A stretch of 10,123 nt of DNA. Origin: Candidatus Auribacterota bacterium. GTDB lineage: Bacteria > Auribacterota > JAFGBW01 > JAFGJP01. The stretch spans positions 1-10,123 of the forward strand of contig JAFGJP010000074.1 in NCBI GenBank assembly GCA_016929035.1. Direction: 5' to 3'. Numbering within the stretch: the first letter of the stretch is position 1; each line of letters begins with the position of its first letter. This document shows positions 1 through 6,109 of the stretch, in pieces. The translations under genes and the position numbers were made by a program. The notes beneath the pieces are model-generated. The model ran no database searches. It was not told where the DNA came from and saw nothing but the letters and a program-made list of their open reading frames with translations.

Positions 1-165
1 GACGATGAGACCAAGCAAATACCTGTCATTATTTTGACAGTCAAATCCCAGCAAAAGGATATCCTTGAAGGCCTTCAGGCCGGAGCCTTGGCCTATGTCG
101 TCAAATCAAAAGGTTTCGAAACGATTTATAATAAAGTTGTTGAAACTATCGGGGAAGGCCAGTAG
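1..165 (+). CDS. Response-regulator receiver domain, C-terminal fragment (5' end outside window)
   Basis: Frame 1 is open from the window edge to a TAG at 163-165 and encodes 54 residues. The fragment matches the last two beta-alpha units of a CheY-like receiver. IPVIILT (residues 7-13) is beta-4 with the conserved Thr13. GALAYVVK (28-35) is the GAxxYxxK segment carrying the invariant Lys35. An amphipathic final helix (IYNKVVETIGE) follows. The usual Pro-Phe after the Lys is replaced by Ser-Lys-Gly-Phe. The acidic pocket and the phospho-acceptor Asp lie outside the window, so activity cannot be judged. The protein ends with the receiver, so any output domain would have to be N-terminal; it may equally be a stand-alone receiver or the tail of a hybrid kinase. 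No terminator is visible after it. Confidence 0.8.
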   Translation, partial: DDETKQIPVIILTVKSQQKDILEGLQAGALAYVVKSKGFETIYNKVVETIGEGQ

Positions 166-192
166 TTTTAAAGGAACGCTGCGCGTAAGTAT

Positions 193-318
193 TCAATCAG
201 CCCCAAATTCACACAAATGGGCAATAGTTTTCACACTGCGTGCGAACAAAACCTGTTCTTCTCGTACTCTCTCTATCCTCTGCTGTAAAATTTTCTGATA
301 ATCCAGCATAGCGTTCAT
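193..318 (-). other. Small doubtful ORF or gene remnant (41 codons)
   Basis: The 178-bp gap between the receiver fragment and the next gene contains a short minus-strand frame from ATG at 318 to TGA at 193-195. It encodes a helical, charged peptide starting MNAMLDYQKILQQRIERV. No Shine-Dalgarno sequence precedes the ATG. Directly upstream of the start, at about 321-342, is a short tandem repeat with ACGGACT occurring twice. I do not recognise the peptide. It may be a decayed gene end, part of a dispersed repeat, or chance. Confidence 0.2.
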
Positions 319-343
319 TATAACGGACTAAACGGACTTAACG

Positions 344-805
344 TTATTGTGTTATCTCCTTCACTCTTTCGACAATAGCCTCAAAGTTCAAACGGATGCC
401 TTTCGGATATTCGTTATCATGCACGAGATAATCATTATCTTTCGCATAAGCTCCCTGATAGGGTGAGATCATCTCAAAGACATCTCCCTTTTTTTTCAGG
501 AAAAGAAGATAGACCGCACCCTCGCTCAAGCGGATGGGGGCTCTATTCCTTCGCACATTCAGAAAGTTGACGGTCAGCATTTCTTCTACGAATTTGCCCT
601 TGAAGACATCGCTGACCGTGCACTTGGCAAACCAGTTGCCGAGCTTTTCCTGATCCCCTTTCCCTTTATATGTCCTTTCAACAGTGGCAATGGCGACCAG
701 ATCGGACATGGCGATCTTTTCCTGAAGCGTCAGCTGCTTCATCTGGGAAAAAGCAGATAAAGGAAGGATGAAAAGAAGGATTAGAGAGAGATGTTTTATT
801 TTCAT
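344..805 (-). CDS. Small secreted protein of unknown function, possibly NTR/TIMP-like fold
   Basis: This encodes 153 residues. The start is well supported: GGAGGA (811-816, minus strand) lies 5 nt before the ATG. Residues 1-20 form a Sec signal peptide: Lys-rich start, hydrophobic core LSLILLFILPL, and a likely cut after AFS20. The mature part has the order 'DLVAIATVER', 'AKCTVSDVFKGK', 'LSEGAVYLLFLKKKGDVFEM', ending near 'GAYAKDNDYLV'. That series of beta strands with a V-x-KG turn resembles small secreted OB-fold/netrin-like proteins of bacteria. This is pattern recognition only, and no catalytic residues are evident. A single Cys in the mature part excludes a disulfide-stabilised TIMP proper. 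It appears monocistronic, with its own extended -10 promoter. The cellular role is unknown. Confidence 0.8.
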   Translation of the reverse strand: MKIKHLSLILLFILPLSAFSQMKQLTLQEKIAMSDLVAIATVERTYKGKGDQEKLGNWFAKCTVSDVFKGKFVEEMLTVNFLNVRRNRAPIRLSEGAVYLLFLKKKGDVFEMISPYQGAYAKDNDYLVHDNEYPKGIRLNFEAIVERVKEITQ

Positions 806-825
806 TGAAATCCTCCGTTTAATCT

Positions 826-834
826 ATTATATCA
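826..834 (-). promoter_or_regulatory. Extended -10 promoter for the secreted-protein gene
   Basis: Read on the minus strand, TGATATAAT gives a perfect TATAAT with the extended TGn element. Only a weak -35-like TTTTCA lies 15 nt further upstream. The predicted start of transcription is near 818-820, which leaves a leader of about 14 nt containing GGAGGA. An extended -10 can compensate for the poor -35. Confidence 0.5.
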
Positions 835-923
835 CAGGTTGAAAGTTGAAAAGATAAGGTGTTTGGTGATTTTTCAAGCAGACGCAATTTTTTAACATAA
901 AGGTCCTGCTTTACTATTTTTGT

Positions 924-951
924 TGGACAACACTGTTTTTCTATGTACACT
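924..951 (+). promoter_or_regulatory. Candidate sigma70 promoter upstream of the palindrome array and NUDIX gene
   Basis: TGGACA (924-929, five of six consensus bases) and TACACT (946-951, four of six) are separated by 16 nt. A transcript starting near 958 would carry the whole palindrome array in the orientation in which its loops read GTAA/GTGA, and then the NUDIX gene. It is moderate by sequence only. The rest of 835-1018 is AT-rich and shows no gene. Confidence 0.35.
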
Positions 952-1018
952 CGATAAGAACGAAAGATCGAGGAAAAGAAAGATAATAAGAAGTGATTTT
1001 ATCATCCTGCGCAGAAGA

Positions 1019-1303
1019 CCCCGGATGTAAATCCGGGGACGTGAGTCCCGCGTGAGCGGCGTTACCGCAACGCGGGGTTCATGTCCACGCCGTCAGGACA
1101 ACGTCCCTTCACGGGATGTCCGCCAGCTATTGCTGGCGAGGTCTCCCTCGGCTTCGCCGAAAGGCGAGCGCTTCTGGCGGAAATGCAGTAAAGCATTTCT
1201 GGCTTCGGCGAGATGTCGCAAAGGGGGATTCTGTGCTGGGCGGACCTCGCCCGAAGCCTGTAAGGCGAAGGCGGGTTCCAAAGTACCACGGACGTAAGTC
1301 CGT
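1019..1303 (+). repeat. Dense array of GNRA-capped palindromes (structured element or ncRNA candidate)
   Basis: This GC-rich block stands out from AT-rich flanks. Perfect or near-perfect stems are: 1019-1038 (8 bp, loop GTAA); 1036-1049 (5 bp, loop GTGA); 1047-1076 (CCCGCGT with ACGCGGG, inner GCGG/CCGC); 1101-1119 (7 bp with one wobble); 1121-1138 (7 bp, loop TATT); 1155-1166 (CGCC-GAAA-GGCG); 1180-1199 (7 bp, loop AGTAAA); 1256-1266 (GCC-TGTAA-GGC); 1288-1303 (6 bp, loop GTAA). Neighbouring stems share arms, for example 1036-1038 and 1047-1049, so they are mutually exclusive. Long-range complements also exist: 1135-1143 with 1243-1251 (9 bp perfect), and 1201-1212 with 1246-1258 (12 bp, one bulge). 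Open frames here on both strands look like artefacts. It could be a REP/BIME-like repeat cluster or a structured leader RNA. Confidence 0.7.
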
Positions 1304-1314
1304 TGGGCTCCATT

Positions 1315-1890
1315 ATGAAATCCGGAAGAAAAAAATCTGATGCTATAGAGATCTTATCTGAAGGACGGGTTACCCGTTATGTGAGGCGGGACGGCTGGGA
1401 GTATATCGACAGGACGAATTGCTCTCATGCTGTCTTTCTCCTTGCCGTCACGGATGATAAAAGAATTCTTTTAGTTGAGCAGTTCAGGCCGCCGCTCGGC
1501 AAAAACGTCATTGAGCTTCCTGCGGGCCTTGTGGCTGACAGGGAGGGAGATGCTGAAGAATCCATTGAAAGAGCAGCTCTTCGCGAGCTGGAAGAAGAAA
1601 CAGGATACAGGGCTAAAAAAATAACAAAAGTTCTCGAAGGTCCCATATCGGCCGGCCTGTCTTCAGAGATCGGGACCCTTGTTCGCGCTGAAGGAATCGC
1701 TAAAGTCTCTTCAGGAGGCGGGAGTGATGATGAAAGCATTTTTGTTCATGAAGTGCCGGTTTCCAGTGTCGAAAATTGGCTTGAGAAATCCCGGCGAAGA
1801 GGAATCCTTGTTGATCCTAAGATTTATACTGCTCTCTATTTCATCCAGGAAAAGAAATTAAATCAAAAATCAAAAACAAGAGTCCTTTGA
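1315..1890 (+). CDS. NUDIX hydrolase, ADP-ribose pyrophosphatase-like
   Basis: This encodes 191 residues from ATG 1315. A TTG at 1303 is in frame but lies in the last palindrome and is less likely. The N-terminal part 'GWEYIDRTNCSHAVFLLAV' and 'ILLVEQFRPPLGKNVIELPAG' are typical of NudF/ADP-ribose pyrophosphatases. The NUDIX box spans about residues 71-98 and ends in RELEEETGY (R90, E91, E94, E95, G97), the metal-binding core. A five-residue insertion (around VADREGDAE) lies between the leading Gly and the first box Glu, as seen in some ADPRases. The downstream SAGLSSE (about 116-122) matches the family's SPG-x-S-x-E signature. Likely reaction: ADP-ribose to AMP and ribose 5-phosphate, in the cytosol. 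No clear Shine-Dalgarno precedes the ATG, and a hairpin ends 11 nt before it. The gene is convergent with the radical SAM gene. Confidence 0.88.
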   Translation: MKSGRKKSDAIEILSEGRVTRYVRRDGWEYIDRTNCSHAVFLLAVTDDKRILLVEQFRPPLGKNVIELPAGLVADREGDAEESIERAALRELEEETGYRAKKITKVLEGPISAGLSSEIGTLVRAEGIAKVSSGGGSDDESIFVHEVPVSSVENWLEKSRRRGILVDPKIYTALYFIQEKKLNQKSKTRVL

Positions 1891-1948
1891 TAAAGCTTGT
1901 CATGAGCAAAGTCGAATGGCTCAGGATAAATAGTGCTTTCTACTATCG

Positions 1949-2079
1949 GATACAAGATGCAGGATACAGGATTCACGATAAGAAAAAGAGAGACAATAAA
2001 AAGAAATCGGACACGCCTTTGACGGGCACGGGTTTCCTTCAATTATCTTGTATCGAATATCTGTATTTCTGATATTTGA
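1949..2079. repeat. Small element with inverted arrays of 7-bp repeats
   Basis: At 1949-1980 a 7-bp unit repeats in tandem: GATACAA, GATGCAG, GATACAG, GATTCAC, GATA. About 65 bp further on, 2045-2079 carries similar units in the opposite orientation (GATATTC, GATACAA and GATAATT on the minus strand). The 10-mer GATACAAGAT at 1949-1958 is perfectly inverted at 2045-2054. The core between the arms (1981-2044) has no gene and includes a GC-rich patch. It fills the gap between two convergent genes and looks like a short dispersed repeat rather than a terminator. Confidence 0.55.
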
Positions 2080-2083
2080 TTTT

Positions 2084-3484
2084 TTATTTCATAGACTTTC
2101 CCAGGATGTGCCAGTAAGCTCCCCTTTCCCCGCTTCTGATGGCTGATGCGAGCCTCTCATTGTCAGCGTAGTTGTAGTTGAACTTTTCTCCAAGAGGCTG
2201 GTAGAAAAATTTCCTGTCGTTTCCTATGATTTCGCAGAGAAAATCAACGGTCTCTTCCCTGTAAGGCGCCACATAGTAAAGAGGAGCAAGGATGTCTTTG
2301 CCGCTTTGAGAAAGATATTTTTTGTCATCAGGTGAGAGGTTTTTAAAAAAAGGTGTTCCCGGATACATCCTGACTCCGCAGCTGACACCAATAAAATCAG
2401 CGCGTGAGGACCTGCATTTGTCGATAACGCGCTTCAGCGTTTCTCCGGTTTCTCCTTTTCCTCCGAGAAGAAGGTCATGCATGACGGCAATCCCCCTTTT
2501 TTTCAGCCAGCTGGTAACTCTTGCAACGTCCTCTTCAAGGTGGTCTCTCCCCAGGTTTTTCAAAAGAGAGCTTTCAAGATGGTCGATCCCGAAATCAACT
2601 CCGGCGAACCCGGACTTTTGCATCTTTTCAGCAAGCTCTTCAGAAAAAGGAAGAGGAGAGCAGTAGGTGTAGATTTTCAATTTACGGCTGATTCCTGATT
2701 TGATGATCGCATCGCACACAGACAGAGCATGCTTAAGCGGCCTGTTGAATTCTGGATCGCACAGGTGAAAGCAGTTGATGCCCTGATCAACAAAAAGTTT
2801 TATTTCCCTCACGACATCAAATGGTCTTCGGAAACGGAACGTTCTTCCTTTGGCAACCGGGTCGGCACAGAAAGCGCATGTTCCATCGCAGCCCCTTTTC
2901 GTTTCTATGCCTACCTGCGCTCCGTTTTCGAAATACCAGGCCGGGTCGATCGCTTTCCTTGTGATATTCCCCGGCGCTTTCATGCAGGCTGGGCGGACAG
3001 GTTTTTTTTGCTGTTTGTGAACAAGCCCCGGCACATGATGAAAAGGCTTTTTGCCTTTCAGGCACATGACCATCTGATAAAGGGATTCTTCTCCATCGCC
3101 GCATATCCCGAAATCTCCATTTACATAGCCGAGAACTTCAAGAGGCATGATGGAAAAGCCCACTCCGCCAAGGATAACGGGAGCCTTTGTCTGTCTTTTT
3201 ATCAAGCGGATGATTTTTTTTGCGTCTTTGAGGATCAGTCTTTGAGAAGGGTAGATGGAGTCATCGATATTCCTAATACTCACGCCGACACAAACGGGAT
3301 CGGCATTCATGAAATAGCTTTTAATGGAATGTTCGATTTCTGTTTCTTCGGGCAAATTCAGATCAAGGATATCTAATGCGACTTTTCTTTTCTCCAGGTA
3401 ACCTGCGATGTATTCCAGGCCCACAGGAGAAACAGGTGGTTTGAGAAGATTTGGATTAACAAGAACAATATCAGGTTGTCTCAT
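2084..3484 (-). CDS. Cobalamin-binding-domain radical SAM protein
   Basis: This encodes 466 residues from ATG 3484, chosen because GGAG (3491-3494) lies 6 nt upstream and the protein then begins MRQPDIVLVNPN, as usual for the family. An in-frame ATG at 3496 and a TTG at 3523 are alternatives. Residues about 3-150 form a B12-binding Rossmann domain (LVNPN, SPVGLEYIAGYLEKR, VILGGVGFS, FGICGDGEES). The DxHxxG His motif is absent, as in many radical SAM relatives. The radical SAM TIM barrel follows, with the cluster motif CDGTCAFC giving C199, C203 and C206 (CxxxCxxC) for the [4Fe-4S]-SAM site. GIDHLE and MHDLLLGGKGET are later barrel strands. The likely role is a B12/SAM-dependent methyl transfer or rearrangement. 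The substrate is unknown and no partner gene is adjacent. Confidence 0.88.
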   Translation of the reverse strand: MRQPDIVLVNPNLLKPPVSPVGLEYIAGYLEKRKVALDILDLNLPEETEIEHSIKSYFMNADPVCVGVSIRNIDDSIYPSQRLILKDAKKIIRLIKRQTKAPVILGGVGFSIMPLEVLGYVNGDFGICGDGEESLYQMVMCLKGKKPFHHVPGLVHKQQKKPVRPACMKAPGNITRKAIDPAWYFENGAQVGIETKRGCDGTCAFCADPVAKGRTFRFRRPFDVVREIKLFVDQGINCFHLCDPEFNRPLKHALSVCDAIIKSGISRKLKIYTYCSPLPFSEELAEKMQKSGFAGVDFGIDHLESSLLKNLGRDHLEEDVARVTSWLKKRGIAVMHDLLLGGKGETGETLKRVIDKCRSSRADFIGVSCGVRMYPGTPFFKNLSPDDKKYLSQSGKDILAPLYYVAPYREETVDFLCEIIGNDRKFFYQPLGEKFNYNYADNERLASAIRSGERGAYWHILGKSMK

Positions 3485-3530
3485 AGAAGACTCCATTATA
3501 TCAGGGAAAACCCCGAACGGCAACAGAACC

Positions 3531-3545
3531 TCTTGTTATACAAGA
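3531..3545. promoter_or_regulatory. Operator-like dyad TCTTGT-tat-ACAAGA
   Basis: Perfect 6-bp arms (3531-3536 and 3540-3545) flank a 3-bp centre. The dyad lies a few bases downstream of the predicted start of the minus-strand promoter, in the leader of the radical SAM gene. That position suits a repressor site or a small hairpin. No cognate regulator is visible in the window. Confidence 0.35.
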
Positions 3546-3556
3546 ACAATTCATTT

Positions 3557-3585
3557 ATAATATGTTATATCTGATTTGAAATCAA
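3557..3585 (-). promoter_or_regulatory. Sigma70-type promoter for the radical SAM gene
   Basis: On the minus strand, TTGATT (3580-3585, four of six) and TATTAT (3557-3562, five of six) are spaced by exactly 17 nt. The predicted start of transcription is near 3550, giving a leader of about 65 nt. A perfect TATAAT with TG extension also occurs at about 3495-3503 on this strand, but transcription from it would begin too close to the ATG to include the GGAG. Confidence 0.5.
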
Positions 3586-3666
3586 TAGGTTGCCTCAACA
3601 GGCAGGAACTTATTGTGATACAGCGTAAAATTGAAAATATTTTTACAGGAACAGACTATCTAAATA

Positions 3667-3695
3667 TTGACAATTTATTTATTGGATGTTATATT
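3667..3695 (+). promoter_or_regulatory. Strong sigma70-type promoter for the PilZ gene
   Basis: A perfect TTGACA (3667-3672), a 17-nt spacer and TATATT (3690-3695, five of six) form one of the best promoters in the window. The expected start is near 3702, giving a short leader with AAAGGTG just ahead of the ATG at 3725. Together with the minus-strand promoter it makes 3485-3724 a divergent control region. The region also holds a TGCCT-CAAC-AGGCA hairpin at 3591-3604. Confidence 0.7.
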
Positions 3696-3724
3696 GATTT
3701 TCAGTTCATTCGAAAGGTGTTTTT

Positions 3725-4099
3725 ATGAAAGATTTTAATCTCCTCAAAAGCGGTCAGGAGGAAAAAAGACGTTTTCCCAGGTTCCCGGTCCGTTATTTTG
3801 TTGTTTCCGATACAGACAGCCATCCTCTTTACAGTTCAGCCATCGATATCTCAAAAGGAGGCCTGGGGATCATTTCTTCAAAGGAATTCAACTGTACACA
3901 GGGATTTGACGTCCACATAAGGTTTAATGTTGATAACAGCGGACGTTTTGATCTTCAGCTCAAAGCCCGTGTGGTCTGGCGCAAGGGAATTATTCTAGAT
4001 AATCTTTACAGGACAGGCCTTGAAATCATTGAAGTCCCTGATGCGTTCTGCAGGGATTTCCAGGATTGCCTTGAAAGCCTTTCCTGCAACCCGTCGTAA
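3725..4099 (+). CDS. PilZ domain protein, probable c-di-GMP receptor
   Basis: This 124-residue protein is a single PilZ domain. The c-di-GMP-binding signature is intact. An RxxxR arm is formed by R15-R19 within EKRRFPRFPV, and D41-I-S-K-G-G46 matches D/NxSxxG. The later strand LKARVVWRKG is the typical A-x-V-V-W segment. There is no output domain, signal peptide or membrane segment, so the protein is probably a cytosolic adaptor that passes a c-di-GMP signal to a partner. A Shine-Dalgarno-like AAAGGTG (3714-3720) supports the start. The gene has its own strong promoter. The exported phosphatase gene starts 149 nt downstream with no evident terminator between, so read-through is possible. No diguanylate cyclase is in the window. 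Confidence 0.9.
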   Translation: MKDFNLLKSGQEEKRRFPRFPVRYFVVSDTDSHPLYSSAIDISKGGLGIISSKEFNCTQGFDVHIRFNVDNSGRFDLQLKARVVWRKGIILDNLYRTGLEIIEVPDAFCRDFQDCLESLSCNPS

Positions 4100-4248
4100 A
4101 CATGGATTATTTTTTCCCTTATCTTTCTTTTCTACTAAATATAAACCGTTTGTTTTCAGAATGGCGTATGAGACTCTACCTTATGACAAAAATATGTTAT
4201 CCTTAGAGAAAGAGAAAAGCCAAAAGTATCGTAAAACAGGGGATGGTT

Positions 4249-4833
4249 ATGATTAGAAAACTCCTTTTTTCTTTTTATTTCAGCAGCGCTATTTTTTGCT
4301 TTTTGTCAGGAATTTTTGCTGACTCAGCTGAGAAGCGTCCAGTTCACTGGGCTGAACCTTTAAAAGAAGAAAATGGCCTTTTCAATTTTTATAAAGTGAG
4401 CGATAGTCTTTACCGCGGAGCGCAGCCTGAAGACGAAGGCTTTTTTGAACTAAAAAAAATGGGTTTGAAAACTGTGATTAATCTTCGCACCTTTCACTCG
4501 GACAGGAAAAACTGTGATAAAGCGGGCCTTCAGTATGTTCATATAACTGTTCAGGCATGGGAGGGTGAAGACAAAGAGGTTGTTCAATTTCTCAGGGTCG
4601 TAACAGATAAAGAGAAACAGCCTTTTTTCGTACACTGCCAGCATGGCGCTGACAGGACAGGCGTTATGTGTGCTGTGTACAGAATAGCCGTGCAGGGCTG
4701 GTCAAAGGAAGAAGCGATAAAAGAGATGACAGACGGAGGATATGGATTTCATTCTGTCTGGCAGAACCTGATTGAATATATTCAAAACCTGGATATTAAA
4801 AAAATCAAAAAAGAAGCAGGTCTGGAAACCTGA
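4249..4833 (+). CDS. Exported Cys-based protein tyrosine/dual-specificity phosphatase
   Basis: This encodes 194 residues from ATG 4249, preferred over the ATG at 4243 because AGGGG (4238-4242) sits 6 nt before it. Residues 1-24 look like a Sec signal peptide or membrane anchor (MIRKLL, then an aromatic hydrophobic stretch ending GIFA). The phosphatase domain starts near residue 44 with 'FYKVSDSLYRGAQP' and 'LKKMGLKTVINLR'. The active-site loop is HCQHGADRTG, giving nucleophile C130 and phosphate-binding R136 in a CX5R P-loop. The acidic loop AWEGEDKE (about 103-110) should supply the general acid. The family removes phosphate from Tyr/Ser/Thr residues or from lipids and other small phosphates. 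A periplasmic location is inferred from the signal. The substrate is unknown. Confidence 0.88.
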   Translation: MIRKLLFSFYFSSAIFCFLSGIFADSAEKRPVHWAEPLKEENGLFNFYKVSDSLYRGAQPEDEGFFELKKMGLKTVINLRTFHSDRKNCDKAGLQYVHITVQAWEGEDKEVVQFLRVVTDKEKQPFFVHCQHGADRTGVMCAVYRIAVQGWSKEEAIKEMTDGGYGFHSVWQNLIEYIQNLDIKKIKKEAGLET

Positions 4834-4834
4834 T

Positions 4835-4870
4835 GGTATTCAATTCTTGGAAAACCTGAAATACCTTTTT
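4835..4870 (+). terminator. Weak intrinsic terminator after the phosphatase gene
   Basis: GGTATT (4835-4840) pairs perfectly with AATACC (4860-4865) and is followed at once by TTTTT (4866-4870). It begins directly after the stop codon. The stem is short and AT-rich with a 19-nt loop, so efficiency is doubtful. Confidence 0.4.
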
Positions 4871-4946
4871 AACCGTTACGGCACGTGATTTCTCCTCTGA
4901 GGCATTAATAAGTAAGGCTTTCATACCAATTAGCCTTGATTTAGGA

Positions 4947-4952
4947 TATAAT
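4947..4952 (+). promoter_or_regulatory. -10 element for the receiver/membrane-protein operon
   Basis: A perfect TATAAT gives an expected transcription start near 4959. No good -35 hexamer exists at the right distance (TACCAA at 17 nt), which suggests dependence on an activator or an alternative promoter. Confidence 0.4.
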
Positions 4953-4992
4953 ACCTTTATGCTGTAAAATGAATAAAGGAACAGAGCAGGCT

Positions 4993-5376
4993 ATGGAAAA
5001 GAAGAAAGTCCTTGTTGTGGATGACAGCATCCTTGTCCGGTTTGTCGTAGCCGATGAGCTGACAAAGCTGGGCTATGAGGCCATCTCAGCAAACACAGCT
5101 GAAAAAGCTCTCAAGGCCTGCAGATCAAAAAAGCCTGATCTTGTACTTCTTGATGTCATGCTTCCGGATATTGACGGATTTGAAACATGCAGGAGACTGA
5201 AAAGCGATCCGGAAACACGCTACATCCCTGTGGTCTTTATGACAGCCAAAGACAAGGAGCAGGACATCCAAGCCGGCAGGCAGGCCGGTGGCGCCGGCTA
5301 TCTTGTCAAGCCGTTCGAAAGCGATGAGCTCTCGAAGATCCTTGTCAAGCATATCGGCCGATCGGGCTTATGGTGA
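4993..5376 (+). CDS. Stand-alone response-regulator receiver (CheY-like)
   Basis: This encodes 127 residues from ATG 4993. An upstream in-frame ATG at 4969 would add eight residues but has no Shine-Dalgarno and would lie about 10 nt from the predicted transcript start. AAAGGA at 4976-4981 serves 4993 better, though its spacing is long. The receiver is complete: acidic pocket D10-D11, phospho-acceptor D54 in LLDVMLPDIDG, T84 in FMTAK, and K106 in YLVKPF. The protein ends about 20 residues later with no output domain, so it should act by binding a partner once phosphorylated. The membrane protein 18 nt downstream is the obvious candidate. No histidine kinase is present in the window. 'GRQAGGAGYLVKPF' is slightly longer and more Gly-rich than usual. 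Confidence 0.93.
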   Translation: MEKKKVLVVDDSILVRFVVADELTKLGYEAISANTAEKALKACRSKKPDLVLLDVMLPDIDGFETCRRLKSDPETRYIPVVFMTAKDKEQDIQAGRQAGGAGYLVKPFESDELSKILVKHIGRSGLW

Positions 5377-5394
5377 CCCGGGAAGGGGAAGATT

Positions 5395-6036
5395 ATGAGA
5401 TATGCTGCCAAAATATTATTTGATATCCTCATCGAATTCTCAGCATGGTTCGCTCTTGCTTCTGGTCTCCTGGGAATCAGTCTTTTTGCCGTCATGCTCG
5501 CATCGCTGGGATTTCTGAAAAAGCTCGGCAAGATATTTAACAAGACCTTTTCGGTGAGAAAAATTGAATTGGCTGTTAATAAAAATTTTGAATGGAATAT
5601 GAAAAAACTGTTTTTCACGCATTCCAAGATATCCGGAAGCGCCCTTTGCCTTATCAGCTTTTTTCTTGCTCTTTTTCTTGCTTTCAGGATCGATATGGAA
5701 AAGTTTTTAGAGGTGCTGAAGGTGAAAGTTGAACACAGGATGGTCTGGCTTATCGGGATGCAGAGCTTCCAGGCCATCGTCGTTTCAGCTCTTTTTCTTG
5801 TTTTTTTTTACGGTCTGATCCTTTTTTTCTGTACAGATTTTGCGAAAAAGCTAAGTAACCATTTTAACAGATGTTACGATATTGAAGAAAAGCTCAAGGT
5901 CAAGCTTGAAAAAACGATTACCAAAGATATTGATACGATCAGTTTTCTCAGGAATAAGCCTATCGGCCTGACAGGTCTGATCCTTTCCATCATCCTCGTC
6001 GCTCTTGCGCTGTATGATCTTTTTTTCATACTCTAG
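5395..6036 (+). CDS. Four-helix membrane protein of unknown function, operon partner of the receiver
   Basis: I do not recognise this 213-residue protein. Predicted membrane helices are at about 16-40, 81-98, 123-146 and 190-210, the last running to the C-terminus (LYDLFFIL). Two cytosol-like segments are basic and helical: 41-80 (KKLGKIFNKTFSVRK) and 148-188, which includes the coiled-coil-like EEKLKVKLEKTITKDIDT. GGAAGGGGAAG just upstream gives a good ribosome site, and the gap to the receiver stop is only 18 nt, so the two are almost certainly cotranscribed and perhaps coupled. No catalytic motif is visible. It could be a membrane effector or anchor controlled by the receiver, but that is inferred only from position. 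Confidence 0.85.
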   Translation: MRYAAKILFDILIEFSAWFALASGLLGISLFAVMLASLGFLKKLGKIFNKTFSVRKIELAVNKNFEWNMKKLFFTHSKISGSALCLISFFLALFLAFRIDMEKFLEVLKVKVEHRMVWLIGMQSFQAIVVSALFLVFFYGLILFFCTDFAKKLSNHFNRCYDIEEKLKVKLEKTITKDIDTISFLRNKPIGLTGLILSIILVALALYDLFFIL

Positions 6037-6075
6037 CCTTGCCTGATCCTTTCAGATTTGAGATGATAAAGAATC

Positions 6076-6101
6076 TTTACCGGTAAACCAGTTAACCAGT
6101 T
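6076..6101. repeat. Palindrome TTTACCGGTAAA plus tandem AACCAGTT
   Basis: A perfect 12-bp palindrome (6076-6087) runs directly into two tandem copies of AACCAGTT (6086-6093 and 6094-6101), 8 nt before the zinc-ribbon gene. It looks like a regulator-binding cluster placed where the ribosome site would be. No factor can be named. Confidence 0.35.
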
Positions 6102-6109
6102 GCCCGACA

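Noticed and set aside
1019..1303. CRISPR array
   Set aside because: No direct repeat of constant length with regular unique spacers; the units are palindromes of differing sequence and size.
1052..1340. Overlapping open frames on both strands across the palindrome array
   Set aside because: They arise from GC-rich inverted repeats lacking stops, have no ribosome sites, and show low-complexity Arg/Pro/Ser-rich translations.
2322..3376. Long plus-strand frames opposite the radical SAM gene
   Set aside because: They are antisense shadows; the minus-strand frame carries coherent B12-binding and radical SAM motifs.
3495..3503. TGATATAAT as the main promoter of the radical SAM gene
   Set aside because: Although a perfect extended -10, its transcript would start after the GGAG ribosome site, so the promoter at 3557-3585 is preferred.
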